Source: Lachnospiraceae bacterium | GTDB lineage: Bacteria > Bacillota > Clostridia > Lachnospirales > Lachnospiraceae | Reading direction: 5' to 3' | DNA length: 64,000 nt | Assembly: GCA_009774345.1 (NCBI GenBank) | Contig: VSNR01000001.1 | Span: 58,368-122,367 of the forward strand | Part shown: positions 24,383 to 33,251 of the stretch, piece after piece | Layout of the letters: every line of letters begins with the position of its first letter | Numbering within the stretch: the stretch's first letter is position 1 | The notes under the pieces: model-generated | Seen by the model: the letters and a program-made list of their open reading frames with translations, nothing else | Databases searched by the model: none | Told to the model about the DNA's origin: nothing | Made by a program: the position numbers and the translations under genes

Positions 24383-25705
24383 TTGGAGCTTAAAGTTTCA
24401 TACAGGGCATTTATGAACTGTATGATTGATTTGTACGAGTCAGATACGATGAACTATGAACAAAAAAATGAACTGCTGAGAACATTGGATACACTCATCG
24501 GCGCCGGTGCGATGGAGCATGCCGACATGGAGAACTTCCTGATGCATATCGAACATATGCATCGCGCATTCCAGCAAAAAGAGGACAAGGGCTATGAGCT
24601 TGAGGATGTATTTGCTGTCATTTATCGCAGAACGGTGATGGCAGTCGAGCAGCATCTGGGCAGAATCTCAGAAGCAAGAGAGGATGAGCAGTATGCGGTG
24701 AAGCTGTTTGTGCGGGATATCATGCAGTTTGAGAAGGGAAATGACCAGAGTTATGCGGTCCTGTTAGAGCACTTGGGCTGGCTGGATATTCAAAATGCAT
24801 CTATTTACGTATTCAAAAAACCCGTCATGCATCTGGAGCATGAGGTGCTGGAAATCCCAGACAAGCTATACCTGAAGGCGGTGCGCAGTGACGGCGTGGT
24901 GACGAGCGTTCTGGGCGCACAGCAGCGGTTTACGGACGACATTTTCCGGGACAGCCAAATGGGACAGGAGACGGCTTCTCTTGTCGTGCTGCCGCTGTTT
25001 TCCAATGAGATGCTCTATGGTATCCTCATCTGCGATATGACGGAAAAGTTATTTGAAAATGGGGAGTTTCTGGTGAACCAGATGGGGGCAGCCATCAGGA
25101 TGCTGGAGCTTTTAAAGTCCAATGAGCAGATTCAGCGCCAGCTTGAGGAGAGCCTGATCACACTCAAGGAAAATAACATTGTCCTCGATACGCTCTCGAA
25201 GTCAGATGCACTCACGGGCATTATGAACCGCCGCGGTTTTTATCATGCAGGGGAGGCGCTTCTCGAGAGAAATAAACAGGCAGGCGGGCGGACACTGGTT
25301 GCGTATATCGATATGAACAATCTAAAGATTATCAATGACCGATACGGCCATGACGAGGGAGATTTTTCGATCAAATTAATCAGTGAACTGCTCATGGAGA
25401 CAGCAGGCAGTACAGGGCTTGTCGGCAGAGTCGGCGGAGATGAGTTTGCTTTGATTATGCCTGCATTGCCTGTGGGGGAAGCCTCAGAGGAAGATTTGAA
25501 TGAAGAGAAAGCGTTTGTTGCGCGGATATACCAGCGTTTTGGACAATATAATGAAAAGAGTGCAAAAGTATATAATATTACAGTGTCTGTGGGAACCTGC
25601 ATGGTGGAGGCGGGCGATGCGCTGACGCTCAAGGAGGCGATGACTCTCGCGGATGGAAAGCTGTATGAGGAGAAGCAGAACCGGGTGAAGAGTGTCGCGA
25701 AATAG
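24383..25705 (+). CDS. GGDEF diguanylate cyclase part of a broken sensor
   Basis: This frame encodes about 440 residues: a helical and GAF-like middle region (about 90-250) and a C-terminal GGDEF domain with intact RVGGDEF (about 349-355) and a D-x-N metal/substrate segment IDMNNLKI. It would make cyclic di-GMP from two GTP. The first codon shown is TTG 24383 with ATG 24413 as the next choice; neither has a good ribosome binding site, which supports the view that this is the 3' part of one gene starting at 23423. If expressed separately it would be a cytoplasmic cyclase without its sugar sensor. Confidence 0.75.
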   Translation: MELKVSYRAFMNCMIDLYESDTMNYEQKNELLRTLDTLIGAGAMEHADMENFLMHIEHMHRAFQQKEDKGYELEDVFAVIYRRTVMAVEQHLGRISEAREDEQYAVKLFVRDIMQFEKGNDQSYAVLLEHLGWLDIQNASIYVFKKPVMHLEHEVLEIPDKLYLKAVRSDGVVTSVLGAQQRFTDDIFRDSQMGQETASLVVLPLFSNEMLYGILICDMTEKLFENGEFLVNQMGAAIRMLELLKSNEQIQRQLEESLITLKENNIVLDTLSKSDALTGIMNRRGFYHAGEALLERNKQAGGRTLVAYIDMNNLKIINDRYGHDEGDFSIKLISELLMETAGSTGLVGRVGGDEFALIMPALPVGEASEEDLNEEKAFVARIYQRFGQYNEKSAKVYNITVSVGTCMVEAGDALTLKEAMTLADGKLYEEKQNRVKSVAK

Positions 25706-25732
25706 CAGTGATTGTGTGAGAGGAAATAGTGA

Positions 25733-28330
25733 ATGACTATATTAGATTTAAATGGAAACTGGGAACTAAGAGACGCAGACGGGGCGCTGCTTTGTCCGGT
25801 GAAAGTACCGGGGAGCGTGATCTCGGGGCTTTATGCGGCGGGAAAGACTGCGCACCCTTACTACAGGGAAAATGAGTATGCAGCGCGGGAGCTGTTTTGG
25901 AAGGATTATCAGTTTGTGCGCCGCTTTGCCGTGGACGAAGCGATGCTTGCGGACAGTGCGCTGACATTGGTCTGCGAAGGGCTTGACACGCTTGCGCAGA
26001 TTTTTGTGAATGGAAAGGCGCTTGCCTCCACCGACAACATGCACCGCACCTATCGTTTTTCTGTAAAAGAATATCTGCAATCAGGCTGGAATGAGATCTG
26101 CATTGTCTTTCATTCGGTGCTGCGGTTTATAGAGCAGTATCCCTATCAGGAAAATAAAACCGTTCAGTATGTTCCGTGCGGGGCGATGAAGGGAAACCAG
26201 CTTGTCCGAAAGGCACATTCCATGTTTGGCTGGGACTGGGGCCCGCAGCTTGTCGATGCGGGAATCTGGCGGTCTATTTATATAGAAGGAACGAAAACGA
26301 TCAGAATCGAGGATGTGCGTATCAGGCAGCTTCATGAAAAGGACGGCAGTGTGCGCGTCAGAGCGGCGGTGACATTGGCCGGCGCGGAGAAGCTGGCGCA
26401 GAATCAGGCAGTGAGCGGTGCAATGAATCATAAGACATTGGGACAGGCTGGAATCGCGGTGACAGTGACACTGGCAGAACCAAATTACGGTCAGGTTTCC
26501 GCGCCATTTGTGGAATCTGCGGCAATGTGTCATGATGATTCGGAAGGGATGCCGGTTTATGAGGCGGAGATGACGGTGCAAATCCCAAAGCTCTGGTGGC
26601 CAAACGGTTATGGGGAGCAGCCGCTGTATGTGCTGACGGTATCTGTAGAATTAAACGGTGAGCGCGTGCAGTGTGTGGCAAAGACCATCGGCCTGCGCAC
26701 ATTGACAGTCAGTCAGGAGGCAGACGCGTGGGGAAATGAGTTTGCTTTTATGATAAATGGTGTGAAAATTTTTGCAAAAGGTGCAAATTATATACCGGAG
26801 GATGCCGTCTATCCATGGATTGATGAAAAGCGGATCGATTATCTGTTAAAATGCTGCGCCCGTGCGCACTTTAATTGTGTCCGTGTCTGGGGCGGCGGCT
26901 ATTACCCGTCGGATGCTTTTTATGACCTGTGTGACCGGTATGGTCTGATTGTGTGGCAGGATTTGATGTATGCCTGCAATGTATATGATGTGACGGATGA
27001 TTTCGCGGCGACGGTTAGGCAGGAGACGCTCGACAATGTGCGGCGGATTCGCCACCATGCGTCGCTCGGGCTCTGGTGCGGCAACAATGAGATTGAGTCC
27101 GCGTGGCATCACTGGGGGGATTTCCAGAAGGAGACGGCGTATCTGCGCGCGGATTATATCAAGTTATTTGAGGACATCCTGCCAAGGACGGTGCGGGAAG
27201 CAGATGATGTGACCTTTTATTGGCACTCGTCGCCGTCGTCAGGCGGATGCTTTGACGATCCGGATTCCGACAGGCGCGGCGATGTACATTACTGGGATGT
27301 GTGGCATGGGCAGAAGCCTTTTAGCGATTACCAGAAGTATTTTTTCCGATTCTGCTCGGAATTTGGGTTCCAGTCCTTTCCCTGCCTGAAAACGGTGGAA
27401 ACTTTTACGCAGGAGGCAGACAGGAATATCTTTTCAAAAGTGATGGAGAGCCATCAGAAAAACGATTCCGCGAACGGAAAAATGCTCTATTATCTGTCTG
27501 AGAATTTTCGATATCCCAAGGATTTTAAGAGCCTGCTCTACGTGACGCAGGTTTTGCAGGGAATGGCAATCAAGAGCGGCGTTGACCACTGGCGGCGCAA
27601 TCGGGGGCGCTGTATGGGAACGCTTTACTGGCAGCTCAATGACAACTGGCCGGTGGCTTCGTGGGCAGGCATTGACTATTATGGGAGATGGAAGGCGCTG
27701 CATTATATGGCGGCGAAGTTTTATGCCCCGGTAGCGGTAAGCATTCAGAAAACGCAGGACTTTGTCAGCGTTTTTCTGGCGAATGAGACATTTGCGGAAA
27801 AACAGTGCAGTGTTGTGCTGCGTGTGCGGGATTTGGGATTTCATGTGCGGGCGGCATGGACAAAAGAGGCGCGGGCAGGAGCGCTTGGCGCATGTGAGCT
27901 TTTGCGGTGCAGTATGGACGACATGCCTTTTGGACAGAGGGATGGAGGCACTGCGGAATGTATGGCAGAAGATCCGTGCAGCCTGTTTCTCGAGGCGGAA
28001 GTCACACTTTCCGATGGAACGGTTTTGAGGGATGTGGACACTTTTGTGCCATACAAACATATGGAGCTGCCAAAACCGCATTTTATGACAGCGGCGAAGG
28101 AGGCAGAGGACTGCTTTGAGATTACGGTGCAAAGCGACGTGTTTGCGCCGTTTGTCGAGATGGATTTTGCGGATGCAGATGTGATTTTCAGTGATAATTT
28201 CTTTACAGTTACGAGTGAAAAACCAGTGACTGTCCGGCTGGATAAATGCGATATTCTGCGCGGAAGCTTTGCGGACGCGGCGGATTTGAACGCGCGGCTT
28301 GTGTTTGTGAGTGTGGCGGGGACGTATTGA
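25733..28330 (+). CDS. Glycoside hydrolase family 2 beta-mannosidase
   Basis: The 865-residue protein has the GH2 order: jelly-roll sugar-binding domain (about 1-180), immunoglobulin-like domain (about 190-320), TIM barrel (about 330-630) and C-terminal sandwich domains. The acid/base Glu453 lies in LWCGNNEIES and the nucleophile Glu543 in RFCSEFGFQS. FGWDWGPQL and WGGGYYPSD are typical of beta-mannosidases rather than beta-galactosidases. No signal peptide is seen, so it works on imported manno-oligosaccharides. GAGAGGAAATAGTG precedes ATG 25733. The broken sugar sensor lies just upstream and may once have belonged to the same system. Confidence 0.9.
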   Translation: MTILDLNGNWELRDADGALLCPVKVPGSVISGLYAAGKTAHPYYRENEYAARELFWKDYQFVRRFAVDEAMLADSALTLVCEGLDTLAQIFVNGKALASTDNMHRTYRFSVKEYLQSGWNEICIVFHSVLRFIEQYPYQENKTVQYVPCGAMKGNQLVRKAHSMFGWDWGPQLVDAGIWRSIYIEGTKTIRIEDVRIRQLHEKDGSVRVRAAVTLAGAEKLAQNQAVSGAMNHKTLGQAGIAVTVTLAEPNYGQVSAPFVESAAMCHDDSEGMPVYEAEMTVQIPKLWWPNGYGEQPLYVLTVSVELNGERVQCVAKTIGLRTLTVSQEADAWGNEFAFMINGVKIFAKGANYIPEDAVYPWIDEKRIDYLLKCCARAHFNCVRVWGGGYYPSDAFYDLCDRYGLIVWQDLMYACNVYDVTDDFAATVRQETLDNVRRIRHHASLGLWCGNNEIESAWHHWGDFQKETAYLRADYIKLFEDILPRTVREADDVTFYWHSSPSSGGCFDDPDSDRRGDVHYWDVWHGQKPFSDYQKYFFRFCSEFGFQSFPCLKTVETFTQEADRNIFSKVMESHQKNDSANGKMLYYLSENFRYPKDFKSLLYVTQVLQGMAIKSGVDHWRRNRGRCMGTLYWQLNDNWPVASWAGIDYYGRWKALHYMAAKFYAPVAVSIQKTQDFVSVFLANETFAEKQCSVVLRVRDLGFHVRAAWTKEARAGALGACELLRCSMDDMPFGQRDGGTAECMAEDPCSLFLEAEVTLSDGTVLRDVDTFVPYKHMELPKPHFMTAAKEAEDCFEITVQSDVFAPFVEMDFADADVIFSDNFFTVTSEKPVTVRLDKCDILRGSFADAADLNARLVFVSVAGTY

Positions 28331-28378
28331 TTTTGGGCGGAAAGGCTGCCTGATTTTCTGTCTTGGAGAAAGGTACGG

Positions 28379-29131
28379 ATGAAAGTATATGCAAAAGTAA
28401 GAAAAAATGGAGAATACCATTCCCAGAATATCTCGCACGCTGTTTTTGGTTTTCGGGAGATGGGGGCAGAGATTGTAAAATATGAGGTAATTGATGAGAT
28501 CTATGAAGCGGTGACAGATGAGGATCTCGTGCTGGATTATATCGGACAAGTGCAGACAATCCTTGATAAATTCCACGTGAAGCCGGTGTGTGAGGATTAT
28601 CCCGAAGAATTAAAGTCGTTTATGGGACGCAGAATCTGGACAGACCGCATAGATTCCATCAATGCGAATCCCGAGAAGTGGGGCGTGTTTGTGAAACCCG
28701 TCAAGGACAAGGCTTTTACAGGAACAGTCATAAACGGACCGCGTGATTTGGTTGGATGTGGGAGCTGTTATGAGAATTATGAGGTGCTTTGTACAGAGGT
28801 ATTGGATATCAGGCGGGAGTGGCGTGGTTTTATGATCTATGATGAGCTGGCAGACCTCAGACCATACAAGGGAGACTACCATTACCAGTATGACCCGGAG
28901 GTGATTGACCGCGCGGTGGCGGCATTTCGCACGATACCAAACCGCCCGGTGGGATGCAGCATTGACTTTGCGGTGGTGGTCAGGGATGGGAAGGAGCAGA
29001 CGGTTTTTCTGGAAATGAATGACGGGTATGCGCTTGGAAACTATGGGCTTTATCATCTGAGCTATGCAAAGCTGATTTCCGCGCGGTGGTCGCAGCTTTT
29101 GGGCAGGGAGGATATATTTGATTTTAGATAA
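28379..29131 (+). CDS. ATP-grasp domain protein (first of a pair)
   Basis: The 250-residue protein resembles the ATP-grasp fold of the DUF4343 type: GVFVKPVKDKAFTGTVI for the ATP lysine, EVLDIRREWRGFM in the second subdomain, SIDFAVVV and VFLEMNDGYALGNYG for the metal ligands. ATP-grasp enzymes join a carboxylate to an amine or thiol through an acyl phosphate. The substrate is unknown. ATG 28379 follows TTGGAGAAAGG. The gene for a second ATP-grasp protein follows 25 bp later. Confidence 0.75.
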   Translation: MKVYAKVRKNGEYHSQNISHAVFGFREMGAEIVKYEVIDEIYEAVTDEDLVLDYIGQVQTILDKFHVKPVCEDYPEELKSFMGRRIWTDRIDSINANPEKWGVFVKPVKDKAFTGTVINGPRDLVGCGSCYENYEVLCTEVLDIRREWRGFMIYDELADLRPYKGDYHYQYDPEVIDRAVAAFRTIPNRPVGCSIDFAVVVRDGKEQTVFLEMNDGYALGNYGLYHLSYAKLISARWSQLLGREDIFDFR

Positions 29132-29158
29132 ATATTTGTGTGAAAAGGGGGGCGTGTG

Positions 29159-30013
29159 ATGGTCAAAACAGTTGTGTTTCCATCCAGCTTTTTTGATATC
29201 CGCAAGGTTGACGAGGATTTGCAGGAGGAGTATGATGCGGTTCTGGAAACGGGGCTGTTTCATGTGGCGGTATTTGGGTATGACAAGTGGTTCAATGAGG
29301 GAATACTGACACTGGCTGGGGAGTGGACAGAAGAAGCAGATGCGGTCTACCGCGGATGGATGATGAAACCAGAGCAGTATGAACAGTTTTATCATGCGCT
29401 GTCTGCGCGCGGCATTCATTTGATAACAGAGTCAGAGGCGTATGCGGCGATGCATGTCTTTCCAAATGTCTATAAGCTGGTCGAGGAGGACACTGCCAGA
29501 ATGAAGATTTTTCCGCTGCATGAGGAGATTGAGATCGGGTGTGTGAAAGCAGAATTTTCACGGTTTATGGTGAAGGACTATGTGAAGTCTGTCAAAGGCA
29601 CATCCTTTCCGCGGTATTTTGACCACACCATTGACCAAGATGCATTTAATCAGTGGATGGAAGTATTTTACCAGTACCGCGGTGATTTGCTCACGGGAGG
29701 AATCTGCATCAAGGAATATCTCGATTTGAAAAAATATGGGGACAGCACAAATGAGTACAGAGTGTTCTATATCAGCCATCAGATTGCGTCCGTGTCACGC
29801 AATTCCGGGCAGCCTTTGACAGCTGCGCGGCCGCCAAAGGCGCTGGTTCGGAAATACTGTAATCTGCCGAGTGTGTTCTACACAGTGGATTTTGCGGAGC
29901 TGGCGGATGGGCGCTGGAAGATTCTCGAGGCAGGGGACGGCAGCGTGTCAGGACTGTCGGACGGTCAGGATTACGGGGCATTTTTTCGGGCACTGTATCA
30001 GTGTCTGACATAA
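29159..30013 (+). CDS. ATP-grasp domain protein (second of a pair)
   Basis: This protein of about 284 residues shares the fold with its neighbour but little sequence. FMVKDYVKSVKGTSFPRYF marks the lysine/loop, NEYRVFYISHQIASVSRNSG the second subdomain, and FYTVDFAELADGRW with ILEAGDGSVSGL the metal ligands. About 100 N-terminal residues before the fold are divergent. It is probably co-transcribed with the gene at 28379. ATG 29159 follows AAAAGGGGGG. I would compare the pair with ligases that modify peptides or cell-wall precursors, but there is no precursor gene nearby. Confidence 0.75.
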   Translation: MVKTVVFPSSFFDIRKVDEDLQEEYDAVLETGLFHVAVFGYDKWFNEGILTLAGEWTEEADAVYRGWMMKPEQYEQFYHALSARGIHLITESEAYAAMHVFPNVYKLVEEDTARMKIFPLHEEIEIGCVKAEFSRFMVKDYVKSVKGTSFPRYFDHTIDQDAFNQWMEVFYQYRGDLLTGGICIKEYLDLKKYGDSTNEYRVFYISHQIASVSRNSGQPLTAARPPKALVRKYCNLPSVFYTVDFAELADGRWKILEAGDGSVSGLSDGQDYGAFFRALYQCLT

Positions 30014-30050
30014 GTTTTTATGCACATGGACGCGGAAGGAAATATGATGC

Positions 30051-30112
30051 TTGACATAACAGGTCTATTGGTGATAAACTTAAAGAAAAGGTTTATTGCC
30101 AATAGACCTGTT
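30051..30112 (+). promoter_or_regulatory. Promoter overlapped by a large operator palindrome
   Basis: TTGACA at 30051-30056 and GATAAA at 30073-30078 give a promoter with a 16-bp spacer. AACAGGTCTATTGG (30058-30071) is mirrored exactly by CCAATAGACCTGTT (30099-30112), and inner ATAAAC/GTTTAT arms also match. The palindrome covers the spacer, -10 and start site, as expected for autorepression by the BlaI-type protein encoded at 30152. It could also fold as an RNA hairpin. Confidence 0.7.
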
Positions 30113-30151
30113 TGGCATTGATTAAAAAGTTAGGAATGGAGGAGTTTTATC

Positions 30152-30511
30152 ATGAGAGAATACCGTCTGGCAGAGGGAGAGGCAAAGTTTGCCAAGCTCA
30201 TCTGGGACAATGAGCCGGTTGGCTCGATGCAGCTTGTAAAGCTGAGTGAGATGCAGCTGGGGTGGAAGAAGTCAACAACTTATACTGTGTTAAAGAAGCT
30301 GTGTGACAGGGGGTTGTTCCAGAATGCGGATGCGGTCGTTACTTCGCTTGTGACGCAGGAGGAGTTTGCGAGTGGAAAGAGCAGGCAGTTCGTGGAGGAG
30401 AGCTTTGACGGATCACTGCCAAAATTTCTGACAGCATTTATTGGAAAGCAGAAACTTACTGACAGCGAGGTTGAGGAATTAAAGAATTTAATTGACTATT
30501 ACAGGGAATAG
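30152..30511 (+). CDS. BlaI/MecI/CopY family repressor
   Basis: The 119-residue winged-helix protein shows the family pattern (LAEGEAKFAKLIWDNEP, then GWKKSTTYTVLKKLCDRG as recognition region) with a C-terminal dimerisation helix. Family members repress a beta-lactamase or copper gene until cleaved by a BlaR1-type protease. The M56 gene overlaps functionally 13 bp downstream. GGAGGAG precedes ATG 30152. No beta-lactamase is nearby, so the regulated genes are likely this operon itself or distant ones. Confidence 0.85.
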   Translation: MREYRLAEGEAKFAKLIWDNEPVGSMQLVKLSEMQLGWKKSTTYTVLKKLCDRGLFQNADAVVTSLVTQEEFASGKSRQFVEESFDGSLPKFLTAFIGKQKLTDSEVEELKNLIDYYRE

Positions 30512-30524
30512 GGGGCAGTGCAGA

Positions 30525-32009
30525 ATGGAGCAGATTTTTATCAGCGTTTTGAACAGGAGTCTGACAGCGGCTTATTGTGTAGTAGTCGTACTGTGTATCA
30601 GAATGTGTATCCGACGGTTTCCCAAAGTGTATTCCTATGCCCTGTGGCTGGTGGTGTTCGTGCGCTTTGCGGTGCCGTTTTCGCTGGAAAGCGTGCATAG
30701 CATTGTGCGGGTCAGCAGCAGGGTGATTCCGGCAGATATCGGTCTGAAGCAGACGCCGCATATTGAAACCGGCATCGGGCAGCTGGACTATGCGGCAAAC
30801 AGGATACTTGCGTGGTCATTGCCACAGACAAATGCCGCAGCGAGTGTCAATCCGATGCAGGTTGTTTTGTCTGTTGCAGCGTGGATATGGCTGGCGGTGG
30901 CATCTGTGCTGGCTGCGTGCTGGGTGTTCTCGTATCTGCGGTTAAAACGCAGGCTAAAGGATGCCGTCTGGATGGAGGGGGAGATCTGGACGACGGATAA
31001 AATGTCAGTTCCCTTTGTCATGGGAATCCTGAAACCGCGCATTTACCTTCCAATAGGACTTTCAGAGAAAGAACGCGCGTGCGTTATCCGCCATGAACAG
31101 GTACATGTGCGGCGGCGGGATTATCTGATCAAGCAGCTTGCGTATGGGATTGTGTGTTTCCACTGGTTTAATCCGATGGCGTGGATCGCACTCTGGCTGA
31201 TGTGCTGTGACATGGAGATGTCCTGTGATGAGGCGGTGCTAAAGCATTCCGGGCTGGACGGCGAACAGGGGCTTTTGTATAAAAAGGAGTATGCGGCGGC
31301 GCTGCTGACACTGGCGTGCGGCAGATCTGTCTGGTTATCCGGTCCACTGTTTTTTGGGATGAAAAATGTAAAAGGGCGCATACAGAATGTGCTGGCATTT
31401 CGAAGACAGGGCACATTTATGACATACGTGTCAGTTATTTTGATCCTGCTGGCAGCAGTCGGATTGATGGGGAGCAGAAAAATACCGCTGTCGGATGATC
31501 AGGATGAGATCTGTGCCCGGCTGAAAGCGGAGGGGTATACAGATGTCTGCTGGATTTCGGAGGAATGCTGGGCTGGGATAGAGGGGCTTGCAGGCAGCGC
31601 ACACGCGTATCCGGTTATTGCCGCATCGGATGCGGTCTGGGAGAGCGGGAGCGGGGAAAGATATACGATCTGCGCGGCACTTTACTGTTTTACAGAGGAT
31701 GGTCTGAAAGCGGTCGGGACGCTGGACAGCAGCAGTACCGCAATGCCGCTCTGTTATGATAAGACGGGCATTTACTGCGGGTCGCATCAAATGGGAAACC
31801 GATGTACTATCAACACAGAGACATGGACGTGTGAGACGGCGGAGTGGGTGTCAGTTGACTATTATGAGGACCCGGAAGGGGCGTATTATTACGGGCTGGG
31901 TGATGTGGTGCGCAAATCCACGAAGGAGGAATGGGATGCATTCTGGGATGGTCAGTTTCTGGCGGCGGAAGTGATGGAGTTTGAGGCGCTGCCAGATGTT
32001 TTTGAATAG
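30525..32009 (+). CDS. M56 family (BlaR1-like) membrane metallopeptidase
   Basis: The 494-residue protein has four N-terminal membrane segments with the M56 zinc site HEQVHVRRRD between helices 3 and 4, followed by FHWFNPMAWI and a CDMEMSCDEAVL segment conserved in BlaR1/MecR1. After the last helix (about 297-313) there is an extracellular domain of about 175 residues that is not a penicillin-binding domain; it has several cysteines and no SxxK-type pocket visible. It presumably senses an outside signal and cleaves the BlaI-like repressor. The start is ATG 30525 after AGGGGG. Confidence 0.85.
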   Translation: MEQIFISVLNRSLTAAYCVVVVLCIRMCIRRFPKVYSYALWLVVFVRFAVPFSLESVHSIVRVSSRVIPADIGLKQTPHIETGIGQLDYAANRILAWSLPQTNAAASVNPMQVVLSVAAWIWLAVASVLAACWVFSYLRLKRRLKDAVWMEGEIWTTDKMSVPFVMGILKPRIYLPIGLSEKERACVIRHEQVHVRRRDYLIKQLAYGIVCFHWFNPMAWIALWLMCCDMEMSCDEAVLKHSGLDGEQGLLYKKEYAAALLTLACGRSVWLSGPLFFGMKNVKGRIQNVLAFRRQGTFMTYVSVILILLAAVGLMGSRKIPLSDDQDEICARLKAEGYTDVCWISEECWAGIEGLAGSAHAYPVIAASDAVWESGSGERYTICAALYCFTEDGLKAVGTLDSSSTAMPLCYDKTGIYCGSHQMGNRCTINTETWTCETAEWVSVDYYEDPEGAYYYGLGDVVRKSTKEEWDAFWDGQFLAAEVMEFEALPDVFE

Positions 32010-32083
32010 GTTGCGGATGGAGACTGTGTTATGCTATACTGTACAAAAGGATAATCGTTTATTTCAAAGAAAAGAGGCAGGGT

Positions 32084-32284
32084 ATGTCAGGAAAAAGAAT
32101 GCTTCCCATGGGGATAGAGAACTTTAAAGAAATACGCACAGGAAACTATTATTACGTGGATAAAACCGGATTGATTAAGACACTGCTTGAGCATTTCGGG
32201 AAGGTGAACCTGTTCACACGCCCAAGGCGGTTTGGTAAGACCCTCAATATGAGTATGCAGGATAATGGCTGGCGCGATGTATAA
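32084..32284 (+). pseudogene. AAA-ATPase-like protein, N-terminal remnant
   Basis: The 66 codons match the N-terminus of the family seen at 5867-10683: IENFKEIRTGNYYYVDKTG and a P-loop RPRRFGKTLNMSM. It then breaks into unrelated residues and stops, so over 450 residues are missing. A possible promoter (TTGCGG 32011, TATACT 32035) and ribosome binding site remain. It is not a copy of the tandem genes; the sequence belongs to another subfamily. Confidence 0.7.
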
Positions 32285-32299
32285 GGAGCGGGAAGATTC

Positions 32300-33133
32300 A
32301 TGATTACAAATGAGACAATCAACCATGCAATCGACTATATTCTGCGGCATATCAATGAGGAGCTGTCTGTTGGGGATGTGGCGTCGCACTGTCATTTTTC
32401 CAAATATCATTTCAGCAGAATGTTCAAGGAGGAAACGGGCGAGAGTGTGTATGCGTTTATCAGGCGTCTCAAGCTGGAACAGAGTGCGTTCCGGCTGAAA
32501 ATTGAGCCGGACAAGGCAGTCACGGAGATCGGCTATGAGTTTGGCTACAGCCCGTCCAATTACAGCTGGATGTTTCGGCAGCAGTATCAGACAACGCCGG
32601 TGCATTTTCGGAGAAATTGTTTTCAGGAGACGCTCCGCCATCCTTTTATGCACAGGGAGCATTTTCTGTTGGAGACCTTTGAGGAGTGCAGCCAAAAGAT
32701 TGAGATTAGGACGCTGCCGGATTATTTTGTGCTGTATGAGCGGCGGATTGGAAGCTATCACCAGCTCAGCGGACAGTGGCAGGAGTTTATGGACAAATAC
32801 CGCGCGTATGTGACAGACGATACCAAGTATTTTGAGCGGACATTTGACGACCCTGCCATTACGTCATCAGACAGGTGCCTGTATGATATCTGCATGAGTG
32901 TGGACAGGGCTGCCGGATTGGAAAATACCTGTACCATTGAGGGAGGAAAATGCGCAGTCTATGCCTATAAAGGTTTGGGAAAATATATTTATGCGGCGTA
33001 TCAGACGATTTTTCACATATGGCTGCCGCGCGTTCCTTATGTGTTGGATTACCGCGGCGGATTTGACATATATCACATGGTGGACAGCGGTTCGGGGTAC
33101 ATGGAGCTGGACATCTGCCTGCCGCTACAGTAA
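32300..33133 (+). CDS. AraC family regulator with GyrI-like effector domain
   Basis: The 277-residue protein begins with two AraC helix-turn-helix motifs (LSVGDVASHCHFSKYHFSRM and AVTEIGYEFGYSPSNYSWMF), followed from about residue 125 by a GyrI-like small-molecule binding domain (LPDYFVLYERRIGSY). This layout is typical of SoxS/Rob-like activators of multidrug efflux. A MATE gene starts 119 bp downstream in the same direction and is the obvious candidate target. The start is ATG 32300. Confidence 0.9.
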   Translation: MITNETINHAIDYILRHINEELSVGDVASHCHFSKYHFSRMFKEETGESVYAFIRRLKLEQSAFRLKIEPDKAVTEIGYEFGYSPSNYSWMFRQQYQTTPVHFRRNCFQETLRHPFMHREHFLLETFEECSQKIEIRTLPDYFVLYERRIGSYHQLSGQWQEFMDKYRAYVTDDTKYFERTFDDPAITSSDRCLYDICMSVDRAAGLENTCTIEGGKCAVYAYKGLGKYIYAAYQTIFHIWLPRVPYVLDYRGGFDIYHMVDSGSGYMELDICLPLQ

Positions 33134-33251
33134 AACTTATTTTCAAAATGAGCACAAATTCAGAAGTTTATATTTTTCGCTCCTCCTATAATAAGACATA
33201 CCGGAAGCAGTGGGATGTTTTCGGAATGACTTATCATAGGAGGAGATTTTT

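Noticed and set aside
27434..28576. Long 380-codon open frame on the minus strand
   Set aside because: It is the shadow of the beta-mannosidase gene; composition is Arg/His/Cys-rich with no domain, and it has no ribosome binding site.
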